64,000 bases of DNA from Allobosea thiooxidans (GCF_900168195.1 NZ_FUYX01000001.1:558001-622000); one strand, 5' to 3'; counted from the first letter of the stretch, positions 46,367 to 55,689 are shown. Program-made: numbers and translations. Notes: generated from the letters alone by a model not told the origin.

Positions 46367-47539
46367 TCAGCAGCCGATCACCTTGAATTCCACCCGGCGG
46401 TCGAGCGCGTCGCTCGCGTCGTCCTTGCCTGTGCCGACCAGGTTCTCCTTGAAGCCGCGGCCGGTCGCGATCATCCGGCCACGGCTGTCGGGCGCGCCGG
46501 TGAGCAGCAGATCCATGACGAATTGCGCCCGCAGCACCGAGAGCCGCTCGTTCACCTGCGGCAGGCCGGTACGCGAGGTGTGGCCGACGATCTCCAGGCA
46601 CGCCCCCTTCTGCCGCGCCCGCGTCGCGATCTGGCTCAGCCACATCGGATAGGGTTCGGTGACCTGCGCATCGTCGATGAACTGCGTCGTTCCCGGCTTG
46701 AACAGCAGCTTCACCATCAGCTGCTTCGCCTGCAGGCCGTAATCGACGAGATCGCCGAACGTGTCGACCATGTCCTCGCGCCGGACGAGCTTGCTGGCCG
46801 CGAGATAGGTCCCGATCCGGACCCGGAGCTGTTCGCCGCCCGGCAGCTTCCCTGCGGCCCGGTAGAACGCCAGCGCCTCGCGGAAATGCTGCCCCTCATA
46901 GGCGAGCGTGCCGTCGTTGATCAGCGCGTTGGCGGTGAGCGTCTCGACATAGCCCGGGTCGATCGGGTCTCCCAGCTTCGTGCCCTGGCAGATCTTGACG
47001 TAGGAATCGGTGGCCTGGTCCTTCGTCCAGAGCGGGGCGTCGCGGTAATACGATGTCGGCGTCGCATCGACGCCCTCCGGCCGCGCGCGCGAGACGCCCT
47101 TCGAGACGACGCTGTTCGATTTCAGGTCGGCGAGTGTCAGGCAGATGCGATAGGCGTCGCGCGGCCCGTCTGGGACGCCCTGGTTGTTGACGGCGGTGAA
47201 GGTGCCGACCAGCACCACCGGCTTGCGCGCCAGCGCCTGGCTGTCGAAGGGCAGGACGGTGAAGCGCGGATAGGAGGAGCGGACGATCTCGATCAGCGTC
47301 TGCTGCATCCCGCGGGTCGCCGCCGATTGCGAGCCCGAGGCGGCGTCGATCAGCGGATCGATGACGAGTTCGAGCGGCCCAGCGAGCGCCGCCTTGCCGA
47401 AGAGATCGTCCGCCGCCTTCCGCAGCGCATCCGGGAACGGAACCGGCACGGGCGGCGCCGGCTGAGCCCCTGCCGCGACGGCGGAGGCCAGCAGGACCAC
47501 GCCGGCGAGAACGCCGGTGAAGCGGAAGGAGCCGGTCAT
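46367..47539 (-). CDS. Exported OmpA-domain protein
   Basis: The product is 390 aa: signal peptide (about residues 1-25, GAQ), a central region of about 220 residues I do not recognise that includes an LVIDPLIDAASG segment and a TPR-like stretch (EGQHFREALAFYRAAG), and a C-terminal OmpA peptidoglycan-binding domain with LEIVGHTSRTG and NERLSVLRAQFV. It should anchor to the cell wall. It lies 46 nt after the caspase-like gene and probably forms an operon with it. Confidence 0.8.
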   Translation of the reverse strand: MTGSFRFTGVLAGVVLLASAVAAGAQPAPPVPVPFPDALRKAADDLFGKAALAGPLELVIDPLIDAASGSQSAATRGMQQTLIEIVRSSYPRFTVLPFDSQALARKPVVLVGTFTAVNNQGVPDGPRDAYRICLTLADLKSNSVVSKGVSRARPEGVDATPTSYYRDAPLWTKDQATDSYVKICQGTKLGDPIDPGYVETLTANALINDGTLAYEGQHFREALAFYRAAGKLPGGEQLRVRIGTYLAASKLVRREDMVDTFGDLVDYGLQAKQLMVKLLFKPGTTQFIDDAQVTEPYPMWLSQIATRARQKGACLEIVGHTSRTGLPQVNERLSVLRAQFVMDLLLTGAPDSRGRMIATGRGFKENLVGTGKDDASDALDRRVEFKVIGC

Positions 47540-47585
47540 TGCCTCGCTTCTCCTCTTGTCGGCGCGGGAGTGTTCCGCGCAATGG

Positions 47586-49031
47586 TCAGCGGCAGAGCCG
47601 CAACTGCTCCCGCGTCGCCGGCGTCAGGTCGCCGAGCTGGGCCCTGAGCAGCAGCTCCGCGCAGCCGGCGGAAATCCGCCCCTTCGCCGCGGGGGCTGGC
47701 CCTTCGGAAGCCGGCAACGCCCCTGCCGGCTGCGCCGACCGGTCGGGTGAAGGCATCGCCATCGCGCCCAGCCTTGCCGCCAGGGCCTGCTCGACCGCCT
47801 GCCGCTCCTCGGCCAGGCGCTGCTTCTCGGTCGCGATCGCCGCAAGCTCGGTTTCGCGGCGGGCGAGTTCGTCGGCGAGGCGGGCCCGTTCGGCCTTGTC
47901 CTGCGCGCGCGGCGCGGGGGCAATCGGCACGCTGGCGGCGGGAGGTGCAGGCCCGACCGGCGGCGCCGACGGCGCGACGGCGACCGCATCGCCCTGGTCC
48001 TTGCGGGCGAGATCCTCCGCAGCCTGCCGGCGCCCCTGTTCCGCCCGCTCCAGGCGCTCGAGCAGGACGCGCTCGCGCTCGGCGAATTCACGGGCCAGCT
48101 TGTCGCGCTCGGCCGTCTCCAGGAACCGGCGTTCGATCAGGTCGAGCCGCGTGCGCGCATCGATGGCGAAGAAGCTCGTCGGATAGCGCTGGATGAATGC
48201 CTTCAGCACCCCAGCTTCGTTGCTGGCCCGGATCCGCCGCCAGACATCGGCGTCGGTCTCCTCGCGGTTGAGGTAGAAATCGCCGAGGAGCGAAAGTGAC
48301 AGCTCTGGCGTCTGCCGGCCGCCGGTGGCGTCATAGACACTCTTCTGCACGCGCCGGAACAGCGTCGCCACCTCGAGGCCAGGCTGGTCGATCTCCCGCA
48401 CCAGCGCCGCGGTGAAGGGGCTGTTGCGGCCGGCGCCGTCGGCGGCGACATCGTTGGCCTGCGTGGCATAGGCGATGACCATGCCCTGCGCCCGCTGCAC
48501 CGGGGCAAGCCCCGAGCCGACGGAGAAGCCGCGCGTCGCCTGCCGCTTGGCCAAAAGCCCGACGAACGGGTTGTTGCGGCAGGCATCGAGCACCATGATC
48601 TTGACGCCCTTGGCGAAATTCAGGGCGGTGACGACATCCGCGAGCCGCATCGTCTCGTACTGGACGCCGATCTCATCCTCGACCCGCGCCTCGACCGGCA
48701 CGAGGTAGTTCTCGCCGTTGAACTGGAAGCCATGCCCGGCGAAGTAGAACATCGCGGCATCGGCATCCTGCGCCAGCCGGGCGAAGCGCGTCAGCGCCGC
48801 ATCCATGCCGCGCTTGTCCAGATCGATGCCGTCGACCACTTCGAAGCCGACCTTGACGAGCGCCGCCGCCATGTCGCGGGCATCGTTCACCGTGTTGGGC
48901 AGCGCGGGCGCGTTGCGATAGCTCGAATTGCCGATCACCAGGGCGACACGGCGCTCCGGCTGCGGCGCGGCCATGGCCAGGCCCGACAGCAGGAGCAGGA
49001 TCAGCCCGCAGAGTCTGGCGACCTTGATCAT
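47586..49031 (-). CDS. Exported caspase-like (C14) protease
   Basis: The product is 481 aa: signal peptide (residues 1-21), a caspase p20-type domain with catalytic His100 (YFAGHGFQ) and Cys151 (LDACRNNP) at about residues 26-250, then a helical linker with an ERER-rich coiled coil (about 285-440, Pro/Ala break inside) and a Cys-containing tail. Secreted caspase-like proteins occur in alphaproteobacteria, but their substrates are mostly unknown. It is divergent from the DUF4399 unit. Confidence 0.85.
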   Translation of the reverse strand: MIKVARLCGLILLLLSGLAMAAPQPERRVALVIGNSSYRNAPALPNTVNDARDMAAALVKVGFEVVDGIDLDKRGMDAALTRFARLAQDADAAMFYFAGHGFQFNGENYLVPVEARVEDEIGVQYETMRLADVVTALNFAKGVKIMVLDACRNNPFVGLLAKRQATRGFSVGSGLAPVQRAQGMVIAYATQANDVAADGAGRNSPFTAALVREIDQPGLEVATLFRRVQKSVYDATGGRQTPELSLSLLGDFYLNREETDADVWRRIRASNEAGVLKAFIQRYPTSFFAIDARTRLDLIERRFLETAERDKLAREFAERERVLLERLERAEQGRRQAAEDLARKDQGDAVAVAPSAPPVGPAPPAASVPIAPAPRAQDKAERARLADELARRETELAAIATEKQRLAEERQAVEQALAARLGAMAMPSPDRSAQPAGALPASEGPAPAAKGRISAGCAELLLRAQLGDLTPATREQLRLCR

Positions 49032-49179
49032 GGGACCCTTCCTTGCGTCATGCTATCGCATGGACTTCCGCATCTCCAGAACAAAGCCATTTCCCCAACG
49101 ATACGCCTCGGCGTTTTGCTTGAAGGCTTCAGGTTCCGCTGGTAGCCTTCATGTCTCGTCTCGCGAAGGGGACACGCCG

Positions 49180-50442
49180 ATGCTTCGCCTTGCGCCGGCG
49201 CTTCTGTGGTTCGGCCTGGCGGCAGTCGTCGCGCTCCCGCTCGCGACCGCTCCGGCACAGGAGCGCGCGCGCCAGCGGAGCCCGGCTCCGCAAGCCGCCA
49301 AGCTCTCCTTCGTCGGCCTCGCCGACAAGGCCCAGGTGCCGGGCAAGCTCACCGTGCGCTTCGCGATCACCGGCATGGATGTCGCGCCGGCCGGGCAGGC
49401 GAAGCGCAATGCCGGTCATCACCATCTGCTGATCGATACCGAACTGCCGCCGCTCGACCGGCCGATCCCCAGCGATTTCAACCACATCCATTTCGGCGGC
49501 GGGCAGACCGAGGCCGAGATCGCGCTGAGCCCGGGCCGGCACACGCTGCAGCTGCTCTTCGCCGACCACGACCATGTGCCGCATGACCCGCCGGTGATGT
49601 CGGAACGGATCACCGTGGAGGTCGCAACCGAAGCGCCCGAGAAGCCGCGCAGCACGGCCGCGCCCGGCGCGCGGGTCTTCTTCGTCGACCTCGCGGACGG
49701 CGCGACCATTCCGGCCCGCTCCCGGATCCGCTTCGGCTCCGAAGGCATCACACTCACGCCCGCCGGCACCGCCAGCCCGAACGGCGGCCACCACCACCTG
49801 CTGGTCGACACCGAACTGCCCGCCCTCGACCGCGAGATCCCCAGCGATTTCAACCATCTGCATTTCGGGCGAGGCCAGACCGAGGTTGAGCTCTCCCTGG
49901 CGCCCGGCGAGCACACGCTGCAGCTCCTGATGGGCGATCACGAGCATGTGCCGCACGATCCTCCGGTGATGTCCGACCGCATCCGGGTGCGCGTCGTCGC
50001 GGACGGGTCCGTCGCATCCGCGACGCCGCCTCAGGCGACGACGGGCGGCGGCCGCGCCCGCACAACCTCACCCAACGACGCGGCGCTCTACTTCATCTAT
50101 CCGAAGGATGGCGAGACGATCTTCCCGACTTCGACGATCCGCTTCGGCCTGCGCAACATGGGTGTCGCGCCCGCCGGCGTCGCCAAGCCCAACACCGGCC
50201 ACCACCATCTGTTGGTCGACGCCGAGCCGCCGGCCTTCGACCGGCCGATCCCAGCCGACCTGAACCATATCCATCTCGGCGGCGGCCAGACCGAGTACCG
50301 GCTGACGCTGCCGCCCGGGCGGCATACGCTGCAGCTCCTGCTCGGCGACGAGAACCATGTGCCGCACGATCCACCCGTCGCTTCGGAACGCATCACCGTG
50401 ACGGTGATGCCGGGCGGGCCCAGAGCAGCGAGGCGCCGATGA
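49180..50442 (+). CDS. Exported protein with three DUF4399 domains
   Basis: The product is 420 aa: a signal peptide (to about residue 27) and three tandem DUF4399 units (about residues 40-150, 160-275, 305-415). Each repeats GHHHLL(I/V)D, NH(I/L)H(F/L)G, H-TLQLL and the cluster HVPHDPP. The invariant His residues suggest metal binding, which is inference. The ATG at 49180 follows AAGGGGA. The stop overlaps the next start by 4 nt. Confidence 0.82.
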   Translation: MLRLAPALLWFGLAAVVALPLATAPAQERARQRSPAPQAAKLSFVGLADKAQVPGKLTVRFAITGMDVAPAGQAKRNAGHHHLLIDTELPPLDRPIPSDFNHIHFGGGQTEAEIALSPGRHTLQLLFADHDHVPHDPPVMSERITVEVATEAPEKPRSTAAPGARVFFVDLADGATIPARSRIRFGSEGITLTPAGTASPNGGHHHLLVDTELPALDREIPSDFNHLHFGRGQTEVELSLAPGEHTLQLLMGDHEHVPHDPPVMSDRIRVRVVADGSVASATPPQATTGGGRARTTSPNDAALYFIYPKDGETIFPTSTIRFGLRNMGVAPAGVAKPNTGHHHLLVDAEPPAFDRPIPADLNHIHLGGGQTEYRLTLPPGRHTLQLLLGDENHVPHDPPVASERITVTVMPGGPRAARRR

Positions 50443-50876
50443 CCCGCCCGGCCGCCATTGCCGCCCTTCTTGCCGTGCTGGCCGCCTGGCCCGGCCTGGC
50501 GGCGGCCCAGACGACGGCGCCGCGCCAGAAGGCCCCGGAGGGCGCCCAGGTCTATTTCCATTATCCGCTCGACGGGCTGCGCGTGCCCGAGCGCTTCACC
50601 GTGCGCATCGGCCTGCGCGGCATGGGCGTGGCGCCGGCCGGCGTCGCCCATGCCCGCACCGGCCATCATCATCTGCTGATCGACACCGATCCCGGGCCTC
50701 CGGACCAGCCGATCCCGTCCGACTACAACAACATCCATCTCGGCAATGGCCAGACCGAGGTCGTCGTCACCCTGCCCAAGGGGCGGCACACGCTGCAGCT
50801 CCTGCTGGGCGACCATACCCATACGCCGCATGATCCGCCCGTGATGTCGCAGAAGATCACGGTCTATGTCCGCTAG
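50439..50876 (+). CDS. Exported single-domain DUF4399 protein
   Basis: The product is 145 aa: signal peptide (residues 1-23, AAA-Q) and one DUF4399 domain with GHHHLLID, NNIHLG, RHTLQLL and HTHTPHDPP. It is the fourth copy of the domain in this locus, translationally coupled (ATGA overlap) to the three-domain gene. Confidence 0.85.
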   Translation: MTRPAAIAALLAVLAAWPGLAAAQTTAPRQKAPEGAQVYFHYPLDGLRVPERFTVRIGLRGMGVAPAGVAHARTGHHHLLIDTDPGPPDQPIPSDYNNIHLGNGQTEVVVTLPKGRHTLQLLLGDHTHTPHDPPVMSQKITVYVR

Positions 50877-50989
50877 AGGCGAGTCTCCTCCGGCGGTTGT
50901 TGCGAGACGGACCCGCCGGCAGCCAGCCGGGCCGGTTCCGGGGAGGCCATAGCCCGTCCGTGACGGGCCGACCGAAGGAGTTGCCGCGG

Positions 50990-52702
50990 ATGGGCTGGTT
51001 GCGCTCCATCGTCGTCGCCCTCGCCCTGCAGGCGCTGTCGTCCCTGCCCGCCCTCGCCCAGCAGGCGGGAGAAGGCGCGCGCGTCGCGCTCGTCATCGCC
51101 AACGGATCCTATCCCGAGGCGCAGATCGCCAATGCGGTGCCGCAGGGTCGCGCCGTCGCCGAGACCCTGCGCGCCGGCGGCTTCGACGTGGTAGCCGTGG
51201 AGAATGCGAGCCGGGCACAGATGCGCGATGCGATCGCCGCCTTTGCCGGGAAGCTGGGGCCGCGCGCGCAGGCGGTGGTCTTCTACAGCGGCCATGCCGT
51301 CCAGCAGCGCAGCCGCAATTTCCTGGTGCCGCTTCAGCCGCAGAATGCCGAGCGCGACACGGTCGATCTCGACGAGATCGTCGATCCCCTGATCGTGGCC
51401 AGGCCGGCGAGCGCGCTGGTCTTCATCGACGCCAGCCGCGACAATCCCTGGCAGGCGCGCGGCAAGGGCCTGCTGCCGCTTGAGCCGATGGAAGGCATCG
51501 CCGTGCTGCTTCCGGCCGCGCCGGGCAGGACCGTGGCCGATTCCGGCCCGCGCCCCAACCGTGCCGTCGAGGCCTGGCTGAAGGCGGTCCGCACGCCGGG
51601 CCTCGACATGGTGGCCGCCCTGAAGCAGATGCGCGACGCCGTCTCGCGGGACAGCCGGCGCAGCCAGCAGGCCTGGCTTTCCGCCGATCCGCCGAAGGGG
51701 CTCGTCGTCACGCCGCTTGCCCGGCCCGCCGCAGCTGCGGCGCAGACCGACCGGGCCGTGATCCCGCCCTCCGACACGCCGGGCATCGCCACGGACGCCT
51801 ATGAGCTCGCCTTCTGGGAATCGATCCGCAGCAGCGAGAACGCGGCCGAGTACCGGGCCTATCTTGAAGCCTATCCGGGCGGGCGCTTCGCCGCCCTCGC
51901 CCGCGCCCGCGAGCAGCTCTATCGCGGCAAGGCCGCCCCGCCCACGGCGACCGCATCGACCGCCGTCCCACCCGCTCCGGCTCCAGCTCCCGCGGCGCCG
52001 CAGCGTGACTGCGCCGGCTGCCCGGAGCTGACCGCGATCCCGGCCGGCACCTTCCAGATGGGTTCCAACGACCTCTACGAATTCGAGAAGCCGGTCCACC
52101 CGGTCACCATCCGGGCCTTCCTTCTCGGTACGCGGGAGATCACCTTCGAGGAATGGGATCTCTGCGTCGACCAGGGCGGCTGCAGCTATCGACCGGACGA
52201 CCGTGGCCTCGGCCGCGGCAAGCGCCCGGTCACGGACATCCACTGGAACGACGCCAGCGCCTATGCCGCCTGGCTCTCGGCCCGGACCGGCAAGCGCTAC
52301 CGCCTGCCGACGGAAAGCGAGTGGGAATACGCCGCGCGCGCCGGCACGGCCACGGCCTATCCCTGGGGCCAGACCATGACCAGGGATCGGGCGAACTGCC
52401 TCGGCTGCAACGACCAGCCCCAGCGCGGAGCGGTGCCCGCAGGGCAGTTCCCGCCCAATGCCTTCGGTCTCTACGACATGGCGGGCAATGCCGCTGAATG
52501 GGTCGCCGATTGCTGGAGCGAGAACTACCGCAACGCGCCGCGCGACGGCAGCGCCTATAACGCGCCGAACTGCCGGGAGCGGGTGCTGCGCGGCGGCTCC
52601 TTCAACAACGATCCGCGCTATCTGCGCTCGGCCGCCCGCTTCAAATACGAGCCCGATGTCCGCTTCTACACCAACGGTTTCCGCGTCGCGCGCGACCCGT
52701 GA
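50990..52702 (+). CDS. Caspase-like domain (Cys to Ser) fused to FGE/sulfatase-modifying domain
   Basis: The product is 570 aa: signal peptide (about 1-24), a caspase-like domain at about 30-240 with His102 (YSGHAVQ) but Ser149 in the catalytic Cys place (FIDASRDNP), a linker with a helical tetratricopeptide-like part (about 265-310) and a Pro/Ala hinge, and a C-terminal FGE-sulfatase (SUMF1-type) domain from about 340 (IPAGTFQMGS, RLPTESEWEYAARAG, NAAEWVADC, RGGSF). The caspase part is probably inactive. A GAAGGAG ribosome site decides the start. Confidence 0.82.
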   Translation: MGWLRSIVVALALQALSSLPALAQQAGEGARVALVIANGSYPEAQIANAVPQGRAVAETLRAGGFDVVAVENASRAQMRDAIAAFAGKLGPRAQAVVFYSGHAVQQRSRNFLVPLQPQNAERDTVDLDEIVDPLIVARPASALVFIDASRDNPWQARGKGLLPLEPMEGIAVLLPAAPGRTVADSGPRPNRAVEAWLKAVRTPGLDMVAALKQMRDAVSRDSRRSQQAWLSADPPKGLVVTPLARPAAAAAQTDRAVIPPSDTPGIATDAYELAFWESIRSSENAAEYRAYLEAYPGGRFAALARAREQLYRGKAAPPTATASTAVPPAPAPAPAAPQRDCAGCPELTAIPAGTFQMGSNDLYEFEKPVHPVTIRAFLLGTREITFEEWDLCVDQGGCSYRPDDRGLGRGKRPVTDIHWNDASAYAAWLSARTGKRYRLPTESEWEYAARAGTATAYPWGQTMTRDRANCLGCNDQPQRGAVPAGQFPPNAFGLYDMAGNAAEWVADCWSENYRNAPRDGSAYNAPNCRERVLRGGSFNNDPRYLRSAARFKYEPDVRFYTNGFRVARDP

Positions 52703-52915
52703 GCGGCCATGCCGGGAGGCCGGGCCGGCAATCTCCCGGGATGACGCGGCCCGGACCGCGCCAGGGGCTCGACGCCCCGGCGGACATCCACGAATACTAC
52801 GGGGCCCGCGAGTCGCCGATCCATTCGGCGGCGACGGGCTGTGGAGAGCATCCGCTTCGATGAGATCGCAAGGAACAGAGGCGGACGCCGGCGCCGCGGG
52901 AGCGGCCGGAAGCGA

Positions 52916-54214
52916 ATGCGAAGCCCTGCCCTAGTCGCCAGCGCCGCAGGCCGGTGGGTCTCGACGGCCGCGCTCGCGGCCGTGCTGAGTTTGCTCGCCG
53001 GCGCCGAGGCCGGCGCGGCAAGCAAGCCGCCCCTGTTCCTGCGCAGTTGCACCATCGAGCCGCCCGAGCAGACGCCTCTCTTCTCCGCCCCGACCTCCGC
53101 GCGCGCCGCGGCAGGCGACGAGACGGACGATGACGGGGACGACGACGACGATGACGATGACGACGACGACGCGCCGCGCGGTTTCATCTCTCCGGGCTCG
53201 AGCACCTGCATCGCCGTGTCCGGCACGGTCAATGCGGGGATTCAACGCGACGATTTCCGCGCCAACGCGTTGGCGCGCGCAACAGGGCTCGTGCCGCAGA
53301 GCGTCACCAGTTTCCCGCTGAGCACGACCTTTCGGATCGAGACCGGCCAGTCGCTGTCGAACGGCCTCTACCTGGCGAGCGCCTTCGAATTCTCGGTCGA
53401 TACGAACAGCGAGGGCGGCAACGACCTCAGCATCGGCGAGATCAGCGTCACGCTCGGGGCCTTCACCTTCGGCGTGGCGGGATCGCGTTTCGATTTCTGG
53501 GCAGGGGACGAATTCGCCTTCATCGCGCGCATCCCGAGCCGAACCGTCTCCCTGATCGGCTATGAACGGCAATTGACCGAAGCCGTCAGCCTGTCGCTCT
53601 CCGCGGAAGGCGCTTCCGTCGATCAGAGCACGACGCTGCCGACGGCCGGAAAGCGCGTGCCGGACGGCGTCGCACGCCTGCTCTACGAGAGCGGTCCGCT
53701 GACCTTGCACGGGGCCGTCGCCCTGCGCGACGTGCCGAGCTTCGGCGGTTCCAGCCTCCTCGGCCGGGCGGCAATCCTCGGCCTGACCTGGGACGGAACG
53801 CTGCTGGAGCGGCCGCTGACGCTCACCGGCCAGATCGCTGAGGCGACCAATGCTGCGGCCTATATCGGCTCTCGGCTCGACCAGCGCACGGCGCTCCCGC
53901 TGATCGCCAGCGATATCACGACGCGCGGCTGGTCCGGCGTCGTCTCGATCGGCCGAGAGTGGACGGATGAATGGTCGAGCAACGCCTATGTCAGCCGCTA
54001 CCGGCTTTCGGTCGCGCAATCCACCGGCTCCAGGGGCGAGATCCGAATCGACAGGCTCGCGGCGAATCTCGTCTGGGCTCCGGTCGATGGCCTGCGTCTC
54101 GGGCTCGAAGCCTCGCTCGCCTGGCAGCGTATCGACCTCGCTGCGCGCTCCCTCGCCGCGAACCTCAACGGGCGGCAGATGTCCGCCCAGCTGTTTATCG
54201 AGCGGAGCTTCTAG
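52916..54214 (+). CDS. Porin-like outer-membrane protein with poly-Asp insert
   Basis: The product is 432 aa: signal peptide (to about residue 36), a linker with CTIEPPEQ, then a poly-Asp run of about 17 residues encoded by GAC/GAT repeats (53122-53169), then GFISPGSSTCIAVSGTVNAG, which resembles the start of Hyphomicrobiales porins, and beta-strand-like segments to a terminal Phe (ERSF). A GTG start at 52841 is possible; the ATG at 52916 gives a normal signal peptide. Confidence 0.7.
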   Translation: MRSPALVASAAGRWVSTAALAAVLSLLAGAEAGAASKPPLFLRSCTIEPPEQTPLFSAPTSARAAAGDETDDDGDDDDDDDDDDDAPRGFISPGSSTCIAVSGTVNAGIQRDDFRANALARATGLVPQSVTSFPLSTTFRIETGQSLSNGLYLASAFEFSVDTNSEGGNDLSIGEISVTLGAFTFGVAGSRFDFWAGDEFAFIARIPSRTVSLIGYERQLTEAVSLSLSAEGASVDQSTTLPTAGKRVPDGVARLLYESGPLTLHGAVALRDVPSFGGSSLLGRAAILGLTWDGTLLERPLTLTGQIAEATNAAAYIGSRLDQRTALPLIASDITTRGWSGVVSIGREWTDEWSSNAYVSRYRLSVAQSTGSRGEIRIDRLAANLVWAPVDGLRLGLEASLAWQRIDLAARSLAANLNGRQMSAQLFIERSF

Positions 54215-54324
54215 CGAGAATGGGGCCGGTCATCCTGAGCGGGAAAAGGCGGTTCTACTTTCTGTCGACTGTCGCCGCGCTGTCGCCGATGCTAGCGTTG
54301 CTCGAAGTTGGAGGTCCGGCCTTG

Positions 54325-54570
54325 ATGCGCCTCGGAATCCTGGGATTTTCGGTTTCGTTGATTCTGCTGGCCGATGCCGCGATTGCTCAGCAAATCTACA
54401 GACGGGAACCCGCGAAAGGCTTGATCCCCGCCGGCCAAAAGGTCCTCGTCGACAATGGCAGGTGCCCCCCAGGGCAAATTCTCGAGCTGACCGGCGGCAC
54501 GAACCCAGGCCTCAGGGCCCGGCATGGCCAGTCCACGGAGCGCGAGCGGCGCTGCATTCCGCGCGGCTGA
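54325..54570 (+). CDS. Small exported protein (DUF6719-like)
   Basis: The product is 81 aa: a signal peptide (residues 1-21, AIA-Q) and a short mature domain KVLVDNGRCPPGQILELTGG ending RRCIPRG with two Cys. The pattern recalls a small Bradyrhizobium family known as DUF6719; I am not sure of the number. A GTTGGAGG site precedes the ATG at 54325, although the frame is open further upstream. Confidence 0.65.
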   Translation: MRLGILGFSVSLILLADAAIAQQIYRREPAKGLIPAGQKVLVDNGRCPPGQILELTGGTNPGLRARHGQSTERERRCIPRG

Positions 54571-54634
54571 GCAAAGCGGGGCAGCCGAGGAAGACGTCTA
54601 GCGCTGATTCAGGAATGCAATGAGGGAGTTCGCT

Positions 54635-54799
54635 GTGCTGAAACGATGCGTCACCGTGGTGTTCGTCCTTCTCGGACCGGTCGGTTGTGTCACGCAAGAT
54701 ACTGTCCCCGCCAAAAGGGCGGATGGGCCGGCCTACATGCAGCCAGGCGTTGGCGCGCCTGCACGTCAGACGGACATGTTCGGGAACGCCTTGCGTTAA
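54635..54799 (+). CDS. Small putative exported peptide (54 aa)
   Basis: A GTG start at 54635 with GAGGGAG 6 nt upstream gives LKRCVTVVFVLLGPVGC, a signal-like hydrophobic stretch with a Cys at residue 18, then a polar tail ending FGNALR. An ATG at 54620 is an alternative start but lacks the ribosome site. The lipobox is imperfect (Pro at -3). Confidence 0.45.
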   Translation: MLKRCVTVVFVLLGPVGCVTQDTVPAKRADGPAYMQPGVGAPARQTDMFGNALR

Positions 54800-55235
54800 G
54801 GGAGGAAGGGCCCATCTCGCCCGTGTCGCGGGCGCCTCCTGCCGAGCATGCGAGAGACCGCGCCGTTCTGACCCGGGGGCACGGCCGGCTCCTCGCGCCG
54901 TGAACTGGACGCCTCCGATGGCCGGCATAGGGCAGTCTCGATGGCAACGCGATCGCGCCGCCGAATTCGCCCGCCTGTTTGACGGCGGCAACGGCTCCGA
55001 CACAGGCGCAGCCGCTTCCCCGTTCTTTGACAAAAGATCGCGTCGCCGCTGCGGGATGTTGCGCCCCGAGCGAAGGAGAGGTGCCGACGCTGTTCCGTTC
55101 GGCGGCGCTCACGGGGCCGACAAACGTGACTTGCGTTCCCCCGGAAACGGGCGCGTAGTGCGGCGGCCCGGTCGCACGGTCGACCTGGGAACCCGCGCAA
55201 GCGCAGACTAACGCCGCCAGGCGGAGGGAAGTGCT
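54800..55235. other. 436-bp stretch without a recognisable gene
   Basis: Open frames on both strands are Arg/Ala/Pro-rich and overlap each other. None has a recognised motif or a good ribosome site. The last 30 nt hold the ribosome site (GCGGAGGGAAG) of the gene at 55236. Confidence 0.4.
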
Positions 55236-55475
55236 ATGGACACTGGCAAGGGTACGCTCGTCCTACCGAACGGGCGAAGGCTCCCGCTCCTCTATAAATT
55301 CGGCGCCGACCAAGGCGATACGCGCACCGGGTACCTCCTGTGCGACACGTCCAAGGTCGACCCCGCGATACTCGGCAGCGGGATGCATGTGCTGTGCGAC
55401 GATGGCACCGATTTGGTCATCGGCATGGTCCAATCTGGCGACCGATTTCACATCGTCACCGGACGGCCGGCGTGA
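55236..55475 (+). CDS. Hypothetical protein, paralogue of the one at 61195
   Basis: The product is 79 aa, soluble, beta-rich: TGKGTLVLPNGRRLPL.YKFG..QGDTR.GYL.CDTS, then VLCDDGTDLVIGMVQSGDRF. The gene at 61195 encodes the same family (TGKGVLVLRGGRRIPV.., GDTREGFL.CDTS, VICDDGTSVVIAVTHSSDRY). I recognise no function. A GGAGGGAAG ribosome site lies 6 nt before the ATG. Confidence 0.75.
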   Translation: MDTGKGTLVLPNGRRLPLLYKFGADQGDTRTGYLLCDTSKVDPAILGSGMHVLCDDGTDLVIGMVQSGDRFHIVTGRPA

Positions 55476-55494
55476 TCTGCGCTAGCGCATAGTG

Positions 55495-55689
55495 CTAGCG
55501 AACCCGATGCTCGCGGCTTACGAGATAGCGACAGATGCTCATCTCGAGTTCAGCTTTCTCGCGCTGTCTGGGAGAACCGTCGGCAGTGATCTCGATGCGA
55601 CGCAGGCGTTCGAGGGCGTCGCGGAATTGTTCAGTCGTCTCGATGGGTGTCGCTGCCGGGAGTGTCGGAATGTCTATGGGTACAGGCAT
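55495..55689 (-). CDS. Hypothetical small helical protein
   Basis: The product is 64 aa. PIETTEQFRDALERLRRIE and REKAELEMSICRYL form two helices. An AAGGAGG ribosome site is 6 nt before the ATG at 55689; the ATG two codons earlier touches the site and is less likely. Longer upstream extension is Arg-rich and not supported. Confidence 0.6.
   Translation of the reverse strand: MPVPIDIPTLPAATPIETTEQFRDALERLRRIEITADGSPRQREKAELEMSICRYLVSREHRVR

Noticed and set aside
54690-55112. 140-codon - strand frame in the gap after 54799
   Set aside because: No ribosome site, no family and an Arg/Ala/Ser-rich composition typical of chance frames.
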